54,843 nucleotides of DNA from positions 1 through 54,843 of the forward strand of contig NZ_JAQTXM010000031.1 of the NCBI RefSeq assembly GCF_028688795.1, written 5' to 3'. The stretch comes from Rhodoferax sp. (lineage in GTDB: Bacteria > Pseudomonadota > Gammaproteobacteria > Burkholderiales > Burkholderiaceae_C). The notes under the pieces were generated by a model. It was not told the origin of the DNA, did no database searches, and saw nothing but the letters and a program-made list of their open reading frames with translations. Numbering within the stretch: the first letter of the stretch is position 1; the number at the start of each line of letters is the position of its first letter. The position numbers and the translations under genes are program-made. Of the stretch, positions 9,681-17,552 are shown piece after piece.

Positions 9681-10331
9681 ATCCCAGATCAAAAGCTGAA
9701 TCGGCGTCGGGTTGTAGCCGTTGCAGGGGTTGTTGAGCTGCGGGCAGTTGGAAATCAGCACCACCACATCCATTTCGGCCTTCAGCTCCACGTATTTGCC
9801 CGCACCGGAGATGCCGTCGGCAAAACTCAGGTGGCCTTCGGGGGTGACCGGCACGTTCATGAAGAAGTTGATGTTGGGCGCAATGTCGCGTTTGCCCATG
9901 CCCAGCACGCCGGATTCATGGCAGTGGCACAGGGCGTGCATGAAACTGTCGCGGCAGCTGTGCATGGGGCGTTTGTCCAAGGCGTAGCGCACGGTGTTGC
10001 TCTCGCTGGAGCAGGCGCCGCCCAGGGTGTCGTGGCGGCCGCAGGTGTCGGCCACGATGCGCAGCATGACGCGGCCCGAGTTGGCATACAGCCGTGAGCC
10101 CAGGCCCAGGTAAAGCTGACCATTGCGGGCGATGGTGTCGGCAGCGCTGTAGCGCTCGGATGCATCGGCCGCGCTGTAAAACAGCGTGTCCACGGCTTGG
10201 TTGCCTTCCAGATCGAGGATGCGCAGGGTTTGCCCGGCGCGCACGGTGGCCATCCAGGGGTCGCCTGCCAGGCAGGTCTGGTTCAGCACCGCATTGGCGG
10301 GGTTCAATTGGCTTTCGAGTAGCTTGCTCAT
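9678..10331 (-). CDS. cgdA: DUF1989 protein UAAP1, carboxyguanidine deiminase subunit
   Basis: Urea-carboxylase-associated protein 1 family. In Pseudomonas the UAAP1/UAAP2 pair was shown to form carboxyguanidine deiminase, converting carboxyguanidine to allophanate. The 217-residue frame from ATG 10331 overlaps the upstream UAAP2 stop (ATGA), which decides the start over the longer frame to 10388. Family features seen: [20 protein letters not shown] near the N-terminus, [17 protein letters not shown] in the middle and [14 protein letters not shown] later. The Cys/His cluster is consistent with a metal-dependent deaminase. Assignment of the letters A and B between the two subunits is from memory. 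Confidence 0.88.
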   Translation of the reverse strand: MSKLLESQLNPANAVLNQTCLAGDPWMATVRAGQTLRILDLEGNQAVDTLFYSAADASERYSAADTIARNGQLYLGLGSRLYANSGRVMLRIVADTCGRHDTLGGACSSESNTVRYALDKRPMHSCRDSFMHALCHCHESGVLGMGKRDIAPNINFFMNVPVTPEGHLSFADGISGAGKYVELKAEMDVVVLISNCPQLNNPCNGYNPTPIQLLIWD

Positions 10332-11062
10332 GCTGCGGCTCCACAGTAGCGTTCGGTGTTGATGAAGGCCCGGCCGTTTTGCGGGCACTGGGTGCGGCAG
10401 GCGTCGTCTGGCGCCACCGGGGCGGCGCGGCAGGCGCTCAAGTGGACATCGGCAGGCGTGTAGTCAGGGCTTGCGTCCAGAGGGTGCGGGGCGCTGCTCA
10501 GCACCACCAGGGTGTCCATCTCAAAGCGCAGATCGACATAAGCGCCCGCCACGCTGTGGCCGTGTACATGGCTCAGCGCACCGTCAGCATCGGGCACCAC
10601 TTTGCTGAAGAAATTAACGCTGGGCACCAGGTCGCGCACACCAAGTCCCCACTTGGCCAGCTCGATCAGCAGGTTGTCGCGGCCATTGCGGTGCATGGCG
10701 TTGCGGTGCTGCTGGTAGCGTTTTTCGCCGTATTTGGCCAGCACCATGGCGGCGTCGCTGACACCGCACCAGGTGTCATGCCAGCCCACGCTGTCGGCGG
10801 TGATGGAACACAGCACCCTGCCCATGTCGGACTGGCAGACAAAGCCTGCGGTGAGAAAGGCGGTGTGCTGCGACTTCAGGGTGTCGGGCATGTTGTAGCG
10901 CTCCAGCGGCTGCTCTGCGTTGTAAAACAGCGCGGACACGTTGGCACCGCCTTGCAGGTCGGTCAGGCGCAGGGCGGTACCGCGGCGCAGGCGGGCAGAC
11001 CAGTGGTTGCCACCGGGGAGGTGTTCCTCCCACAGCAGGGCGTTGGTAGGGATGGGGTTCAT
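10328..11062 (-). CDS. cgdB: DUF1989 protein UAAP2, carboxyguanidine deiminase subunit
   Basis: A 244-residue paralogue of the downstream gene, matching urea-carboxylase-associated protein 2. It begins [20 protein letters not shown] and contains [35 protein letters not shown] (His-Asp-Thr motif shared with UAAP1) and [16 protein letters not shown]. Start and stop overlap the neighbouring genes by 4 bases on both sides, giving strict co-translation in the guanidine operon. It is presumed to act with UAAP1 as a heteromeric deiminase upstream of allophanate hydrolase. Confidence 0.88.
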   Translation of the reverse strand: MNPIPTNALLWEEHLPGGNHWSARLRRGTALRLTDLQGGANVSALFYNAEQPLERYNMPDTLKSQHTAFLTAGFVCQSDMGRVLCSITADSVGWHDTWCGVSDAAMVLAKYGEKRYQQHRNAMHRNGRDNLLIELAKWGLGVRDLVPSVNFFSKVVPDADGALSHVHGHSVAGAYVDLRFEMDTLVVLSSAPHPLDASPDYTPADVHLSACRAAPVAPDDACRTQCPQNGRAFINTERYCGAAA

Positions 11063-11898
11063 TCAGGGTTCCTTTCTTCGGCCACTTTGGTGAGCCGTTC
11101 CAATTGATCCAGGTCAGTTTTCATGCCGGATGTTTCACGGATGCGGTCGAGCAACTGGCGCTTGAGGCGCGTGAATTCGGGCGAGAGCTTCATGTCCTGC
11201 TGGCGTTTTGCCGGCAATGGCACGTCATAGATTGAGTCAATGCGGCCCGGGCGCGGCGCCATCAGCACCACGCGGTGGCCCAAGTAAATGGCCTCTTCCA
11301 CGTCGTGGGTCACAAACACAATGGTGGTGCGCTCCAGCCGGTGCACATGCAGGATCAGGTCATGCATGACCTCGCGAGTTTGCGCGTCCAGTGCGCCGAA
11401 GGGCTCATCCATCAGCAGGATTTGCGGTTTGCCCATCAGGGCGCGGGCAATTGCCACGCGCTGCTGCATGCCGCCCGACAACTCGTTGGGGTAGGCCCGG
11501 GCCGAGGCGGTGAGCCCCATCAGCCTGAGCAAGGCGTCGGCACGGCCAGATGCCGCCTCCACGTCCGCGCTGCTGCGGTTGTGCGTGTGGGCGCTGAGTT
11601 GGCGGCAAAAACGGATGTTTTCCGACACCCGCAGCCACGGGTACAGGCTGTAGTGCTGGAACACCATGGCACGGTCTTGCCCCGGCCCGGTGATGGCTCG
11701 GCCATCCACCAGAACGTCACCGGCGCTGTGCTTCTCCAGCCCGGCCAGGGTGCGCAGCAGGGTTGATTTGCCACAGCCCGAGGCACCGACCAGGGTGATG
11801 AACTCGTTGTCGGCAATGCCCAGGTTCACATCGTTCAGGGCGGTCGTCTCGCCAAAGTACTTCCAGACGTTTTTGCATTCAATCTTCATGGCGTTCAC
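11059..11898 (-). CDS. ABC transporter ATPase (NitT/TauT type), guanidine operon
   Basis: The 279-residue ATPase of an importer. Walker A is GASGCGKST, the Q-loop lies in MVFQHYSLYPWL, the signature is LSGGMQQRVAIARAL, Walker B is ILLMDEPFGALD and the switch His is in FVTHDVEEA. The closest families are nitrate/taurine/sulfonate importers, which also serve urea-carboxylase clusters. Its start overlaps the permease stop by 4 bases. By context it energises uptake of guanidine or a related cationic nitrogen compound; the substrate is inferred. Confidence 0.92.
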   Translation of the reverse strand: MNAMKIECKNVWKYFGETTALNDVNLGIADNEFITLVGASGCGKSTLLRTLAGLEKHSAGDVLVDGRAITGPGQDRAMVFQHYSLYPWLRVSENIRFCRQLSAHTHNRSSADVEAASGRADALLRLMGLTASARAYPNELSGGMQQRVAIARALMGKPQILLMDEPFGALDAQTREVMHDLILHVHRLERTTIVFVTHDVEEAIYLGHRVVLMAPRPGRIDSIYDVPLPAKRQQDMKLSPEFTRLKRQLLDRIRETSGMKTDLDQLERLTKVAEERNPE

Positions 11899-12674
11899 CG
11901 TGTGTGCATCCAGGGAAAAGCCCTGCGGTGCAGCAGGCGAAACAGCTGGTCAATGGCCAGGCCAATGAATCCAATCAACAAAATGCCGGCAAAGATCTTG
12001 TCGGTCTGCAGGAAACGCTGGGCTTTCAGGATGGCAAAGCCCAGGCCCGAATTGGCGGCCACCAGTTCAGCCACCACCAGGTAGGTCCAGGCCCAGCCCA
12101 TGGTGACGCGCAGGGTGTCAAGCAGGGCGGGCTTGGCTGACGGCAAGATCACTTGCTCCAGCACCTCGCGGCGGGTCGCGCCCATGGTTTGCGCCGCTTC
12201 AATTTGCGCCATGGGGACGCGGCGCACGTCTTCGGCCACCATCAGCACCATCTGGAAAAACGTGCCAATGAAAATGATGGCCACCTTAGCCCCTTCATCA
12301 ATACCGACCCACAGCATTACCAGCGGAATGAATGCCACGGCAGGCATGTAACGGATGAAGTCAGTCAGTGGCTCCAGCAAAGCCTGCACGGCGCGCCAAC
12401 TGCCAATCATGAGACCCAGCGGGATCGCAATCAGTGCCGACAGCGCCCATCCGGTCACGACCCGCATGGTGCTGATGAAGGCGTCGCCCAGCAGGTCGTC
12501 CTCCATCGCCCAGGTGCCGATGCGCGTCACCACCGCATCGGGGCCGGGCAGAAACACCGGGTTCACGCCTGAATAGGCACTGAGCAGCGCCCATCCCAGC
12601 AGCGGCACCAGCAGGCCGGCCAGCGCCAACACCCCATAACTGCGACGCGAGATCGCCAACCGTATGGACCACAT
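11895..12674 (-). CDS. ABC transporter permease (NitT/TauT type), guanidine operon
   Basis: A 259-residue inner-membrane protein with about six hydrophobic segments. The first is at about residues 14-34 (YGVLALAGLLVPLLGWALLS). The EAA-type loop that docks the ATPase is visible (IEAAQTMGATRREVLEQVIL, about 157-176). It sits 14 bases after the binding-protein gene and overlaps the ATPase gene by 4 bases. It forms the channel of the operon's importer. Confidence 0.9.
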   Translation of the reverse strand: MWSIRLAISRRSYGVLALAGLLVPLLGWALLSAYSGVNPVFLPGPDAVVTRIGTWAMEDDLLGDAFISTMRVVTGWALSALIAIPLGLMIGSWRAVQALLEPLTDFIRYMPAVAFIPLVMLWVGIDEGAKVAIIFIGTFFQMVLMVAEDVRRVPMAQIEAAQTMGATRREVLEQVILPSAKPALLDTLRVTMGWAWTYLVVAELVAANSGLGFAILKAQRFLQTDKIFAGILLIGFIGLAIDQLFRLLHRRAFPWMHTR

Positions 12675-12688
12675 GATCTGGCCCCCTG

Positions 12689-13696
12689 TTACTTGAGCGC
12701 GTCTTGCAGCAAGCTGCCGTCAAGGCCCTTGGCAGCAACCGGCTTGCCCTCAATCAACTTGTGCTGGGTCAGGAAGGCGGCAATGACGGGCGCGGTGCCC
12801 GACAGTGACAAAGCCTGTTTGGCATCAAAGGCGAGGGTGTTGGCGGCCGCGTCGAAGAATTTGGTGCCGGGCAGGAACACGGCGTATTCCTCAGGCGTCA
12901 TGTTGACCACCTTGGCCATGATCTTGGCGGCCTCAGTGGGTTGTTCACGGATGAATTTTTCGGTGTCAAACCAGGCCTTGATCATGCCGACGAGCTCTTT
13001 GCGCTTGGTTTGAATGGCCTTGTCCTGTGCCACCAACAAGTCAGGCACCAGGCCGGGCATGTCTTTGGAGGTGAACAGCGGCTTGCCTTTGCCGCTTTTC
13101 TCGATCTGGCTGACCCATGGGTTCCACAACACGGCGGCATCCACCTTGCCACTGATGAAGGCGGCAGCGGCATCGCCAGCTGAGAGGTTGACGACCTTCA
13201 CGTCTGACAGCTTCATGCCGTTCTTGGCCAGTGCCGTGGCCAGCACAAAATGTGAGATGCTGAACTGCTCCAGCGCCACTTTCTTGCCCTTGAGCTGGGC
13301 AAACGACGTGATCTTGGGGCCGACCATCAGCGCATCGTTGCCAGCCGAGTTGTCGTTGACCAAAATGGCTTTCAGCGGCAGGCCTTTGGCGAGTGGACCG
13401 AGCGTGTCGGACCAGGTTTGGGAGTTGGCATCGAGCTGGCCTGACGACAGCGCACCAATTGAGTCGGTGTAGTTGGCAAACCAGACCAGCTTGACGTCAG
13501 CGCCGTGTTTCTTGAAATAGCCTTTTTGCTCGGCCACATACCAGGCCACCCAGCCCGGCCAGTCGGACACGCCAACCTTGACTTCGGCCGCAGCGGGCAT
13601 GGACACAGCTGCTGCACCAATGCCGGCCAGGACCAGGCAGGTGCTGACAACGCTGCGTTTGAACGAACGAGAGATTGAATTGAGGGAAGAAGACAT
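12689..13696 (-). CDS. ABC transporter substrate-binding protein, guanidine operon
   Basis: A 335-residue periplasmic protein, first gene after the riboswitch. It has a long signal peptide with cleavage near residues 36-37 (AVSMPAAA). The mature start EVKVGVSDWPGWVAWYVAEQ, with GYFKKHGADVKLVWF, is the NMT1/SsuA/TauA-type fold. The start ATG 13696 has GGAG about 8 bases upstream, directly behind the riboswitch terminator. The ligand is inferred to be guanidine or a guanidine-related compound from operon context alone. Confidence 0.9.
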   Translation of the reverse strand: MSSSLNSISRSFKRSVVSTCLVLAGIGAAAVSMPAAAEVKVGVSDWPGWVAWYVAEQKGYFKKHGADVKLVWFANYTDSIGALSSGQLDANSQTWSDTLGPLAKGLPLKAILVNDNSAGNDALMVGPKITSFAQLKGKKVALEQFSISHFVLATALAKNGMKLSDVKVVNLSAGDAAAAFISGKVDAAVLWNPWVSQIEKSGKGKPLFTSKDMPGLVPDLLVAQDKAIQTKRKELVGMIKAWFDTEKFIREQPTEAAKIMAKVVNMTPEEYAVFLPGTKFFDAAANTLAFDAKQALSLSGTAPVIAAFLTQHKLIEGKPVAAKGLDGSLLQDALK

Positions 13697-13707
13697 GGCG
13701 GGGCTCC

Positions 13708-13857
13708 AAAAAAGTGGGACAAACGCGGGAGACCACCTCGATCACGAAGTGATATCTCCCGGGCTTTTGTCCCTCCGTGGAACCGGCAGTGACATTCACC
13801 ACTGCTAGCCGGCTGCTCTCGGACCAGACATTCCTTGACAAGGAACCGGAACCCTAG
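13708..13857 (-). promoter_or_regulatory. Guanidine-I (ykkC) riboswitch with terminator platform
   Basis: Read on the minus strand from 13857, the leader contains CTAGGGTTCCGG, GTCTGGTCCGAGAGC and ACGGAGGGACAAAAGCCCGGG, the conserved blocks of the ykkC class-I guanidine aptamer. The P3 arm GGGAGA...TCTCCC follows. The 3' part can form a large hairpin (GGGACAAA pairing with TTTGTCCC) followed by six T residues at 13713-13708. This is an intrinsic terminator just before the first gene's ribosome-binding site. The expected behaviour is read-through when guanidine binds. Confidence 0.95.
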
Positions 13858-14019
13858 CGTCCATTTTTTGAAAGCAAACCGAGTTGGTTGCCCGCAGTCT
13901 TGTTAAGCACAAGGCGTGCCACCATTTTTCTAGCCATCCCGCCAATAAACCACGCATGCAGTGCGTTCCGTGCACAACTTTGGTACCACGTGCACCAATT
14001 TCGATGTGTCTGTAAGTTT
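13858..14019. other. Short spacer between riboswitch and IS110 relic
   Basis: Should contain the promoter of the guanidine operon (minus strand). No confident -35/-10 pair was picked. No gene seen. Confidence 0.3.
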
Positions 14020-14334
14020 GTGGCCAGAATTGCAGCTTGGCTGGGCCTGGTGCCCAAACAGCATTCCAGTGGCTGCAAACAGAATCTACTGGGAATCCGT
14101 AAGCGGGGTGACACTTACCTCAGGACCCTGTTGATTCATGGCGCGCGTTCGTTGATTCACAAAGCACCGCAGAAACCTTATGCCTGCAGTTGGATCAACG
14201 GTGTTGTCAATCGGCGAAACAAAAATGTGGCGGCTGTCGCGTCGGCCAACAAAAATGCACGCATTGTTTGGGCGCTGCTGGCCCATGACCGGGAATTCCG
14301 ACCTGATTGCTCGACCGCCAAGGCGGCCACGTAA
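14020..14334 (+). pseudogene. IS110-family transposase, C-terminal fragment
   Basis: The frame ending at 14334 contains VARIAAWLGLVPKQHSSGCK and QNLLGIRKRGDTYLRTLLIH, then GARSLIHKA and ASANKNARIVWALLAHDREF. This is the Transposase_20 domain and C-terminal tail of IS110/IS1111 transposases. The N-terminal DEDD (RuvC-like) domain and the 5' half are missing, and the residues before ~14017 do not belong to the family. It is a remnant of a larger element, marking the left side of the accessory region. Confidence 0.85.
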
Positions 14335-14600
14335 CCAAGTCGGCTGATAAAGCAAAACGACAACAAAAGCAGGGAGTGAACTGAACCACCGATTGCTCAG
14401 ACGATCAAGAAGTGATGGCAAGACAGGTTAGACCGTGGTTGGCAAAGCCCGATAGACCCGCAGCACCCAGAGTGCGTGGAAGCGATAGAGACGTCAACCA
14501 GCGAATCCCATTAGGGGCAGTGGCCGAAAGTCACAAAAAAAGTCCAAATGTACGGGTGCAATCTTTACCTTCGAGTCATCATGAATTGAACGCTTGGCAA
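14335..14600 (+). mobile_element. Non-coding 3' end of an IS1111-type element, possible bridge RNA
   Basis: Directly downstream of the transposase tail the sequence reads GATGGCAAGACAGGTTAGAC, then GGCAAAGCCCGATAGACCC, GAGTGCGTGGAAGCGATAG, AGACGTCAACCAGCGAATCC and GTACGGGTGCAATC. Blocks like these recur after IS1111-group transposases. The conserved non-coding end in that group encodes the guide (seeker/bridge) RNA. Homology is judged from memory, and the functional guide loops were not verified. The exact right end was not located. Confidence 0.4.
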
Positions 14601-14951
14601 ACCGGGAGCGTCCCTGTAAGGGTATTGGTGGCCGTCGGGTTAGGTTGCAGACTTGTCTCAGAATTGCCTGTCGTCAATGTCAGCAATGCGGTTGGTTTGC
14701 CGCCGATTGAACGGCAGCTTGATGGAACCTCGGCCACAAAATTTTCCTGCTGTCCGAAAGCTGCCGCCCATGGGCACCCGCTGTCAAAGCCAGATGATTT
14801 GTTGTCTTTGCGCTCATAGCCAATGTTCCTGCTGCTCAATTGTCGACACTCGCTTTCGCGACCATCAGCGTAAATTTAATGCCTTAACTTGGTTGAAGTG
14901 TTGCAACACGATTGCAAAACAAAGCAAGTTAGACCTGAAGCAAAAAAAAGT
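14601..14951. other. Gene-free stretch
   Basis: No convincing gene. Overlapping frames on both strands (14579-14955) lack family features. An inverted pair GGCAGCTT (around 14711) and AAGCTGCC (around 14758) flanks ~40 bases and could fold, function unknown. Confidence 0.35.
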
Positions 14952-15098
14952 TTAAAGCGCAACTTCAAATGCTTTCAATGCATTTTTGTATGTCGTCCGA
15001 GTTAGAGCATCGGGCACATCAAGCCCGGAACGGAAAACAGGGAAGTGGAAAGTTTCAGAATCCTCCGCGATCCATTCATTTTCTGCAGGAGAGCCCAT
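14952..15098 (-). CDS. Hypothetical 48-residue protein, divergent from the HAD/phosphoesterase operon
   Basis: An ATG at 15098 opens MGSPAENEWIAEDSETFHFP followed by VFRSGLDVPDALTRTTYKNA and ends LKAFEVAL. The composition is protein-like (acidic, no low complexity). No strong ribosome-binding site is visible, and an in-frame stop lies shortly upstream. It could be a genuine small protein or the C-terminal scrap of a lost gene. It lies 83 bases from, and points away from, the start of the operon at 15182. Confidence 0.35.
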   Translation of the reverse strand: MGSPAENEWIAEDSETFHFPVFRSGLDVPDALTRTTYKNALKAFEVAL

Positions 15099-15118
15099 CA
15101 AAAAAATGTATCAAAGGC

Positions 15119-15147
15119 ACTTGCGCCCGCTGAGATTTTGCTATAGA
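15119..15147 (+). promoter_or_regulatory. Possible sigma70 promoter of the HAD/phosphoesterase operon
   Basis: ACTTGC (15119-15124) and TATAGA (15142-15147) are separated by 17 bases, 34 bases upstream of the first ATG at 15182. The -10 is good and the -35 weak. It is the only plausible promoter seen ahead of the nine-gene run. Confidence 0.35.
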
Positions 15148-15181
15148 ATTATTTAAAGCACCAACAACAGTGACGATTTAA

Positions 15182-15733
15182 ATGAACTCTAATCACAACT
15201 TAGTTAATGTCAGCCGCGCCATTTTTCTGGATATCGATGGCGTGTTCCATCCGGCAACAGACATAGAAAGTCTTGACCAAAGTCTGCCGCTGGACGTTCT
15301 GACCAAAAATCACAACCTGTTGCGCTGGGCGCCCCTATTGGCCGAACAGTTGCGTACCCATAACGATGTGATGCTTTTCGTGCACAGCAATTGGCGAAAT
15401 CGCCTGAGCGACAAGGGAATGCGCGAAGTCCTTGGACCGTTGGGTGAATTGATTGCAGCGGACAACTACAACCTGATGTACTGCGGGGTCACAGACGTAG
15501 AAATCACTGAGCGAGAGGCTTCAATTGCTGCAAAGGTACAAGAAGCGGACCTGGCTGAGTACCTGATCATTGATGACAACTCCGGGGCATTTTCTGAGTT
15601 GCGTGAGCACCTTTTGCTGTGCGACCCGCTGGCAGGTGTTTCTGACCCCGCGGTTCAGCAGGCCGTGGCGAAGTGGCTGGCCGCTACATGTTCCTGCCCA
15701 TCCAGTAACGGTAACGCACCAATTGCTTGTTAA
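15182..15733 (+). CDS. HAD-superfamily protein of the Swiss-army-knife (SAK) RNA-repair type
   Basis: A 183-residue HAD-fold protein, first gene of the operon. Motif I is FLDIDGVFHP (Asp17, Asp19). Motif II is degenerate VHSNWRN (Ser69-Asn70-Trp71-Arg72), where relatives have SSSWR. Motif IV is LIIDDN (Asp131-Asp132). The W-R after motif II and the short cap-less build are characteristic of the HAD_SAK group, placed by comparative genomics among RNA repair proteins. The catalytic Asp pair is kept, so phosphatase or phosphotransfer activity is possible; the substrate is unknown. The C-terminus is Cys-rich (CSCPSSNGNAPIAC). No strong ribosome-binding site is seen. Confidence 0.7.
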   Translation: MNSNHNLVNVSRAIFLDIDGVFHPATDIESLDQSLPLDVLTKNHNLLRWAPLLAEQLRTHNDVMLFVHSNWRNRLSDKGMREVLGPLGELIAADNYNLMYCGVTDVEITEREASIAAKVQEADLAEYLIIDDNSGAFSELREHLLLCDPLAGVSDPAVQQAVAKWLAATCSCPSSNGNAPIAC

Positions 15734-15832
15734 CACCATCGTTGCGTCTCAATGACTGTAAAGCGCGACTGGACTTCATGGAAAACAACCGCATATCCCC
15801 TCGCTAACAGACTGAAGAGAGCCAAGACTGAA

Positions 15833-16324
15833 ATGAACACACCTAAACAGCTTTACGCTAGATTTCCTTACATGTTTGCCGGCAAGGACCTTGGCATCAC
15901 CCTCTATAAGGGCTGGTTTTTATTATTCGCCAAGCTGTGTCAGGACATCGACGATGTTCTGGGTGCGGATAAAAGAAATTTTCACTGGGCGCAAGTGAAG
16001 GAAAAATTTGGCGCGGCGCGTTGGTATTTCTCCATGCAAAACATGCACGCAACCGTTGCTGTCAATGAAATTGGATCTGATGGGGTCGTGACATCGCTTT
16101 ACAGAACCCTAGTGCGCGATGTCGAATCAATCAGCAGCCATGTGTCACGCCTTGTTCATGCAGCTGAAACGCTGACGCACGCAACATGCATTGTTTGTGG
16201 TGAGCCAGGCAAGCTTGATTCCCACGGCGGCTACATCCTCGTTCTATGTGTCAAGCATGCTCGCCAACGCATTGGGGGTGGCAGCTTGCCCCAATACTTG
16301 TTTGACGAGGCGGACCAGGTATGA
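15833..16324 (+). CDS. Small uncharacterised protein with C-terminal Zn cluster
   Basis: Start at 15833 (MNTPKQLYARFPYMFAGKDL) is preferred to 15752 because relatives I recall begin this way and no ribosome-binding site precedes 15752. The 163-residue product has a conserved middle (KGWFLLFAKLCQDID, then WAQVKEKFGAARWYF). A C-terminal C-x2-C...C-x2-H site follows: Cys119, Cys122 (CIVCGEPG), Cys139 and His142 (LCVKH), presumably binding zinc. Proteins with this layout are widespread as hypothetical proteins in bacteria and phages; no activity is known to me. Its stop overlaps the next HAD gene's ATG (ATGA), tying it to the operon. Confidence 0.6.
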   Translation: MNTPKQLYARFPYMFAGKDLGITLYKGWFLLFAKLCQDIDDVLGADKRNFHWAQVKEKFGAARWYFSMQNMHATVAVNEIGSDGVVTSLYRTLVRDVESISSHVSRLVHAAETLTHATCIVCGEPGKLDSHGGYILVLCVKHARQRIGGGSLPQYLFDEADQV

Positions 16325-16794
16325 GCCCCAAAACCCTGATCATTTTTCTGGATTTTGATGGCGTGATGCATCCTCATCCGTGCTTCGATGCGAATATGTT
16401 TACGCAACTTCCGCTCATTGAAGAAGTTCTGCGTGAGTTTCCATCGGCTGAGATTGTGATCAGTTCAAGTTGGCGCTTGGATTCCAGTTTTCAAGAATTA
16501 AAGCGACTTCTCTCCACTGATATTGGTCAGCGTGTCATTGGCACCACCCCTTTTTATCATGATCCAAAACTTGATCATTTGCAAAATCGACCAACTGGCT
16601 ATGTGCGCCAGTGGGAAATCGAGCGATGGATGTCTGAGAACTCAAGCATCGAAGCGCAATGGGTTGCCGTTGACGACTATCCAGAATGGTTTGAGCCAAA
16701 TTGCCCAAACCTGCTTGTGACTTCTGCTGCAACTGGTTTTGTTGAAAATGACAAACAGACGCTGCGCGACTTGATCATGGCGAGGTTGTCATGA
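16321..16794 (+). CDS. HAD-superfamily protein, SAK type (second copy)
   Basis: A 157-residue stand-alone HAD domain. Motif I is FLDFDGVMHP (Asp11, Asp13), motif II is VISSSWRLD (Ser48-50, Trp51, Arg52), and QWEIERWM (about 98-104) sits where the third motif is expected. Motif IV is WVAVDDYPEWF (Asp118-Asp119). All key residues for Asp-based phosphoryl transfer are present, more complete than in the first copy. The gene overlaps its neighbours by 4 bases on each side. The closest recognised group is HAD_SAK_2. The substrate is unknown; polynucleotide or nucleotide phosphate ends are a reasonable hypothesis. Confidence 0.8.
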   Translation: MSPKTLIIFLDFDGVMHPHPCFDANMFTQLPLIEEVLREFPSAEIVISSSWRLDSSFQELKRLLSTDIGQRVIGTTPFYHDPKLDHLQNRPTGYVRQWEIERWMSENSSIEAQWVAVDDYPEWFEPNCPNLLVTSAATGFVENDKQTLRDLIMARLS

Positions 16795-17552
16795 TTCGTG
16801 GCATTCAAGCCTTTGATGCAGAGCATGCTCAGGTGCTAAGTCGCATCTGGTTTATGGGAGACGTGCATGGCGAGTTCAAGCACATCGCACGCGCCTTGCT
16901 GGAAGCACCTGAGAAACCGAGCTGGCTCGTTTTTCTCGGCGATATTGACATTGACCACATCTCATTTCGTGAGATTCTGGCGCCATTGCGTCGCAACTTT
17001 CCGAACACGAAGGTCGGTTTCATCCATGGCAATCATGATGCCGACACTTATGAGCATTGGGAAATGCTTCATGATTGCGGCGATGCTGTCGCCCTGCATG
17101 GTCAGGTGCTTGAGCTTGATGGCGTGAAAGTGGCTGGATTGGGTGGCAACTTCATGGGTCGCATCTGGAACCCACCAACACAAGCCACCTTTCAAAGCAA
17201 AGACAAGGCGATGAATCGTGGTCCTTACCAATGGCGGGACGGGCAACGTCCCGACCCATCTTTGTATGCAGCGATCTATCCCAGCGATTTTGAGCGACTG
17301 GCAAAGTTGCGCGCTGACATTCTGGTGACGCACGAAGCGCCATCCTGTCATCCTTACGGGTTCGAAGCCATTGATGATCTTGCGCGGTCAATGCGAGTGG
17401 TTCGCAGTTTTCATGGGCACCAGCACGATGACCGCAGCGATGAGTACGCCTTGGTGCGCGACAAAATGGGATTTGATGCCAAGGCGGTGAACTACTGCGG
17501 AATCAAAAACGGGCTTGGACACCTCATTCATTCGGGACCTAAGGGATGGTGA
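16791..17552 (+). CDS. Calcineurin-like metallophosphoesterase (operon copy 1)
   Basis: A 253-residue metallophosphoesterase with all five motifs: GDVHG (Asp24, His26), FLGDID (Asp51), IHGNHDAD (Asn81, His82), VTHEAPSCHPYG and FHGHQHDD. These bind two metals for phosphate mono- or diester cleavage. It differs from the other three phosphoesterases of the cluster in having an N-terminal extension of ~20 residues and a distinct middle (GLGGNFMGRIWNPP), so it is not a recent duplicate. It overlaps the HAD gene before it (4 bases) and the exonuclease gene after it (7 bases). Confidence 0.88.
   Translation: MIRGIQAFDAEHAQVLSRIWFMGDVHGEFKHIARALLEAPEKPSWLVFLGDIDIDHISFREILAPLRRNFPNTKVGFIHGNHDADTYEHWEMLHDCGDAVALHGQVLELDGVKVAGLGGNFMGRIWNPPTQATFQSKDKAMNRGPYQWRDGQRPDPSLYAAIYPSDFERLAKLRADILVTHEAPSCHPYGFEAIDDLARSMRVVRSFHGHQHDDRSDEYALVRDKMGFDAKAVNYCGIKNGLGHLIHSGPKGW

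Noticed and set aside
14579..14955. Overlapping frames on both strands after the IS110 relic
   Set aside because: Neither shows a ribosome-binding site or protein-like motifs; the region reads as non-coding.
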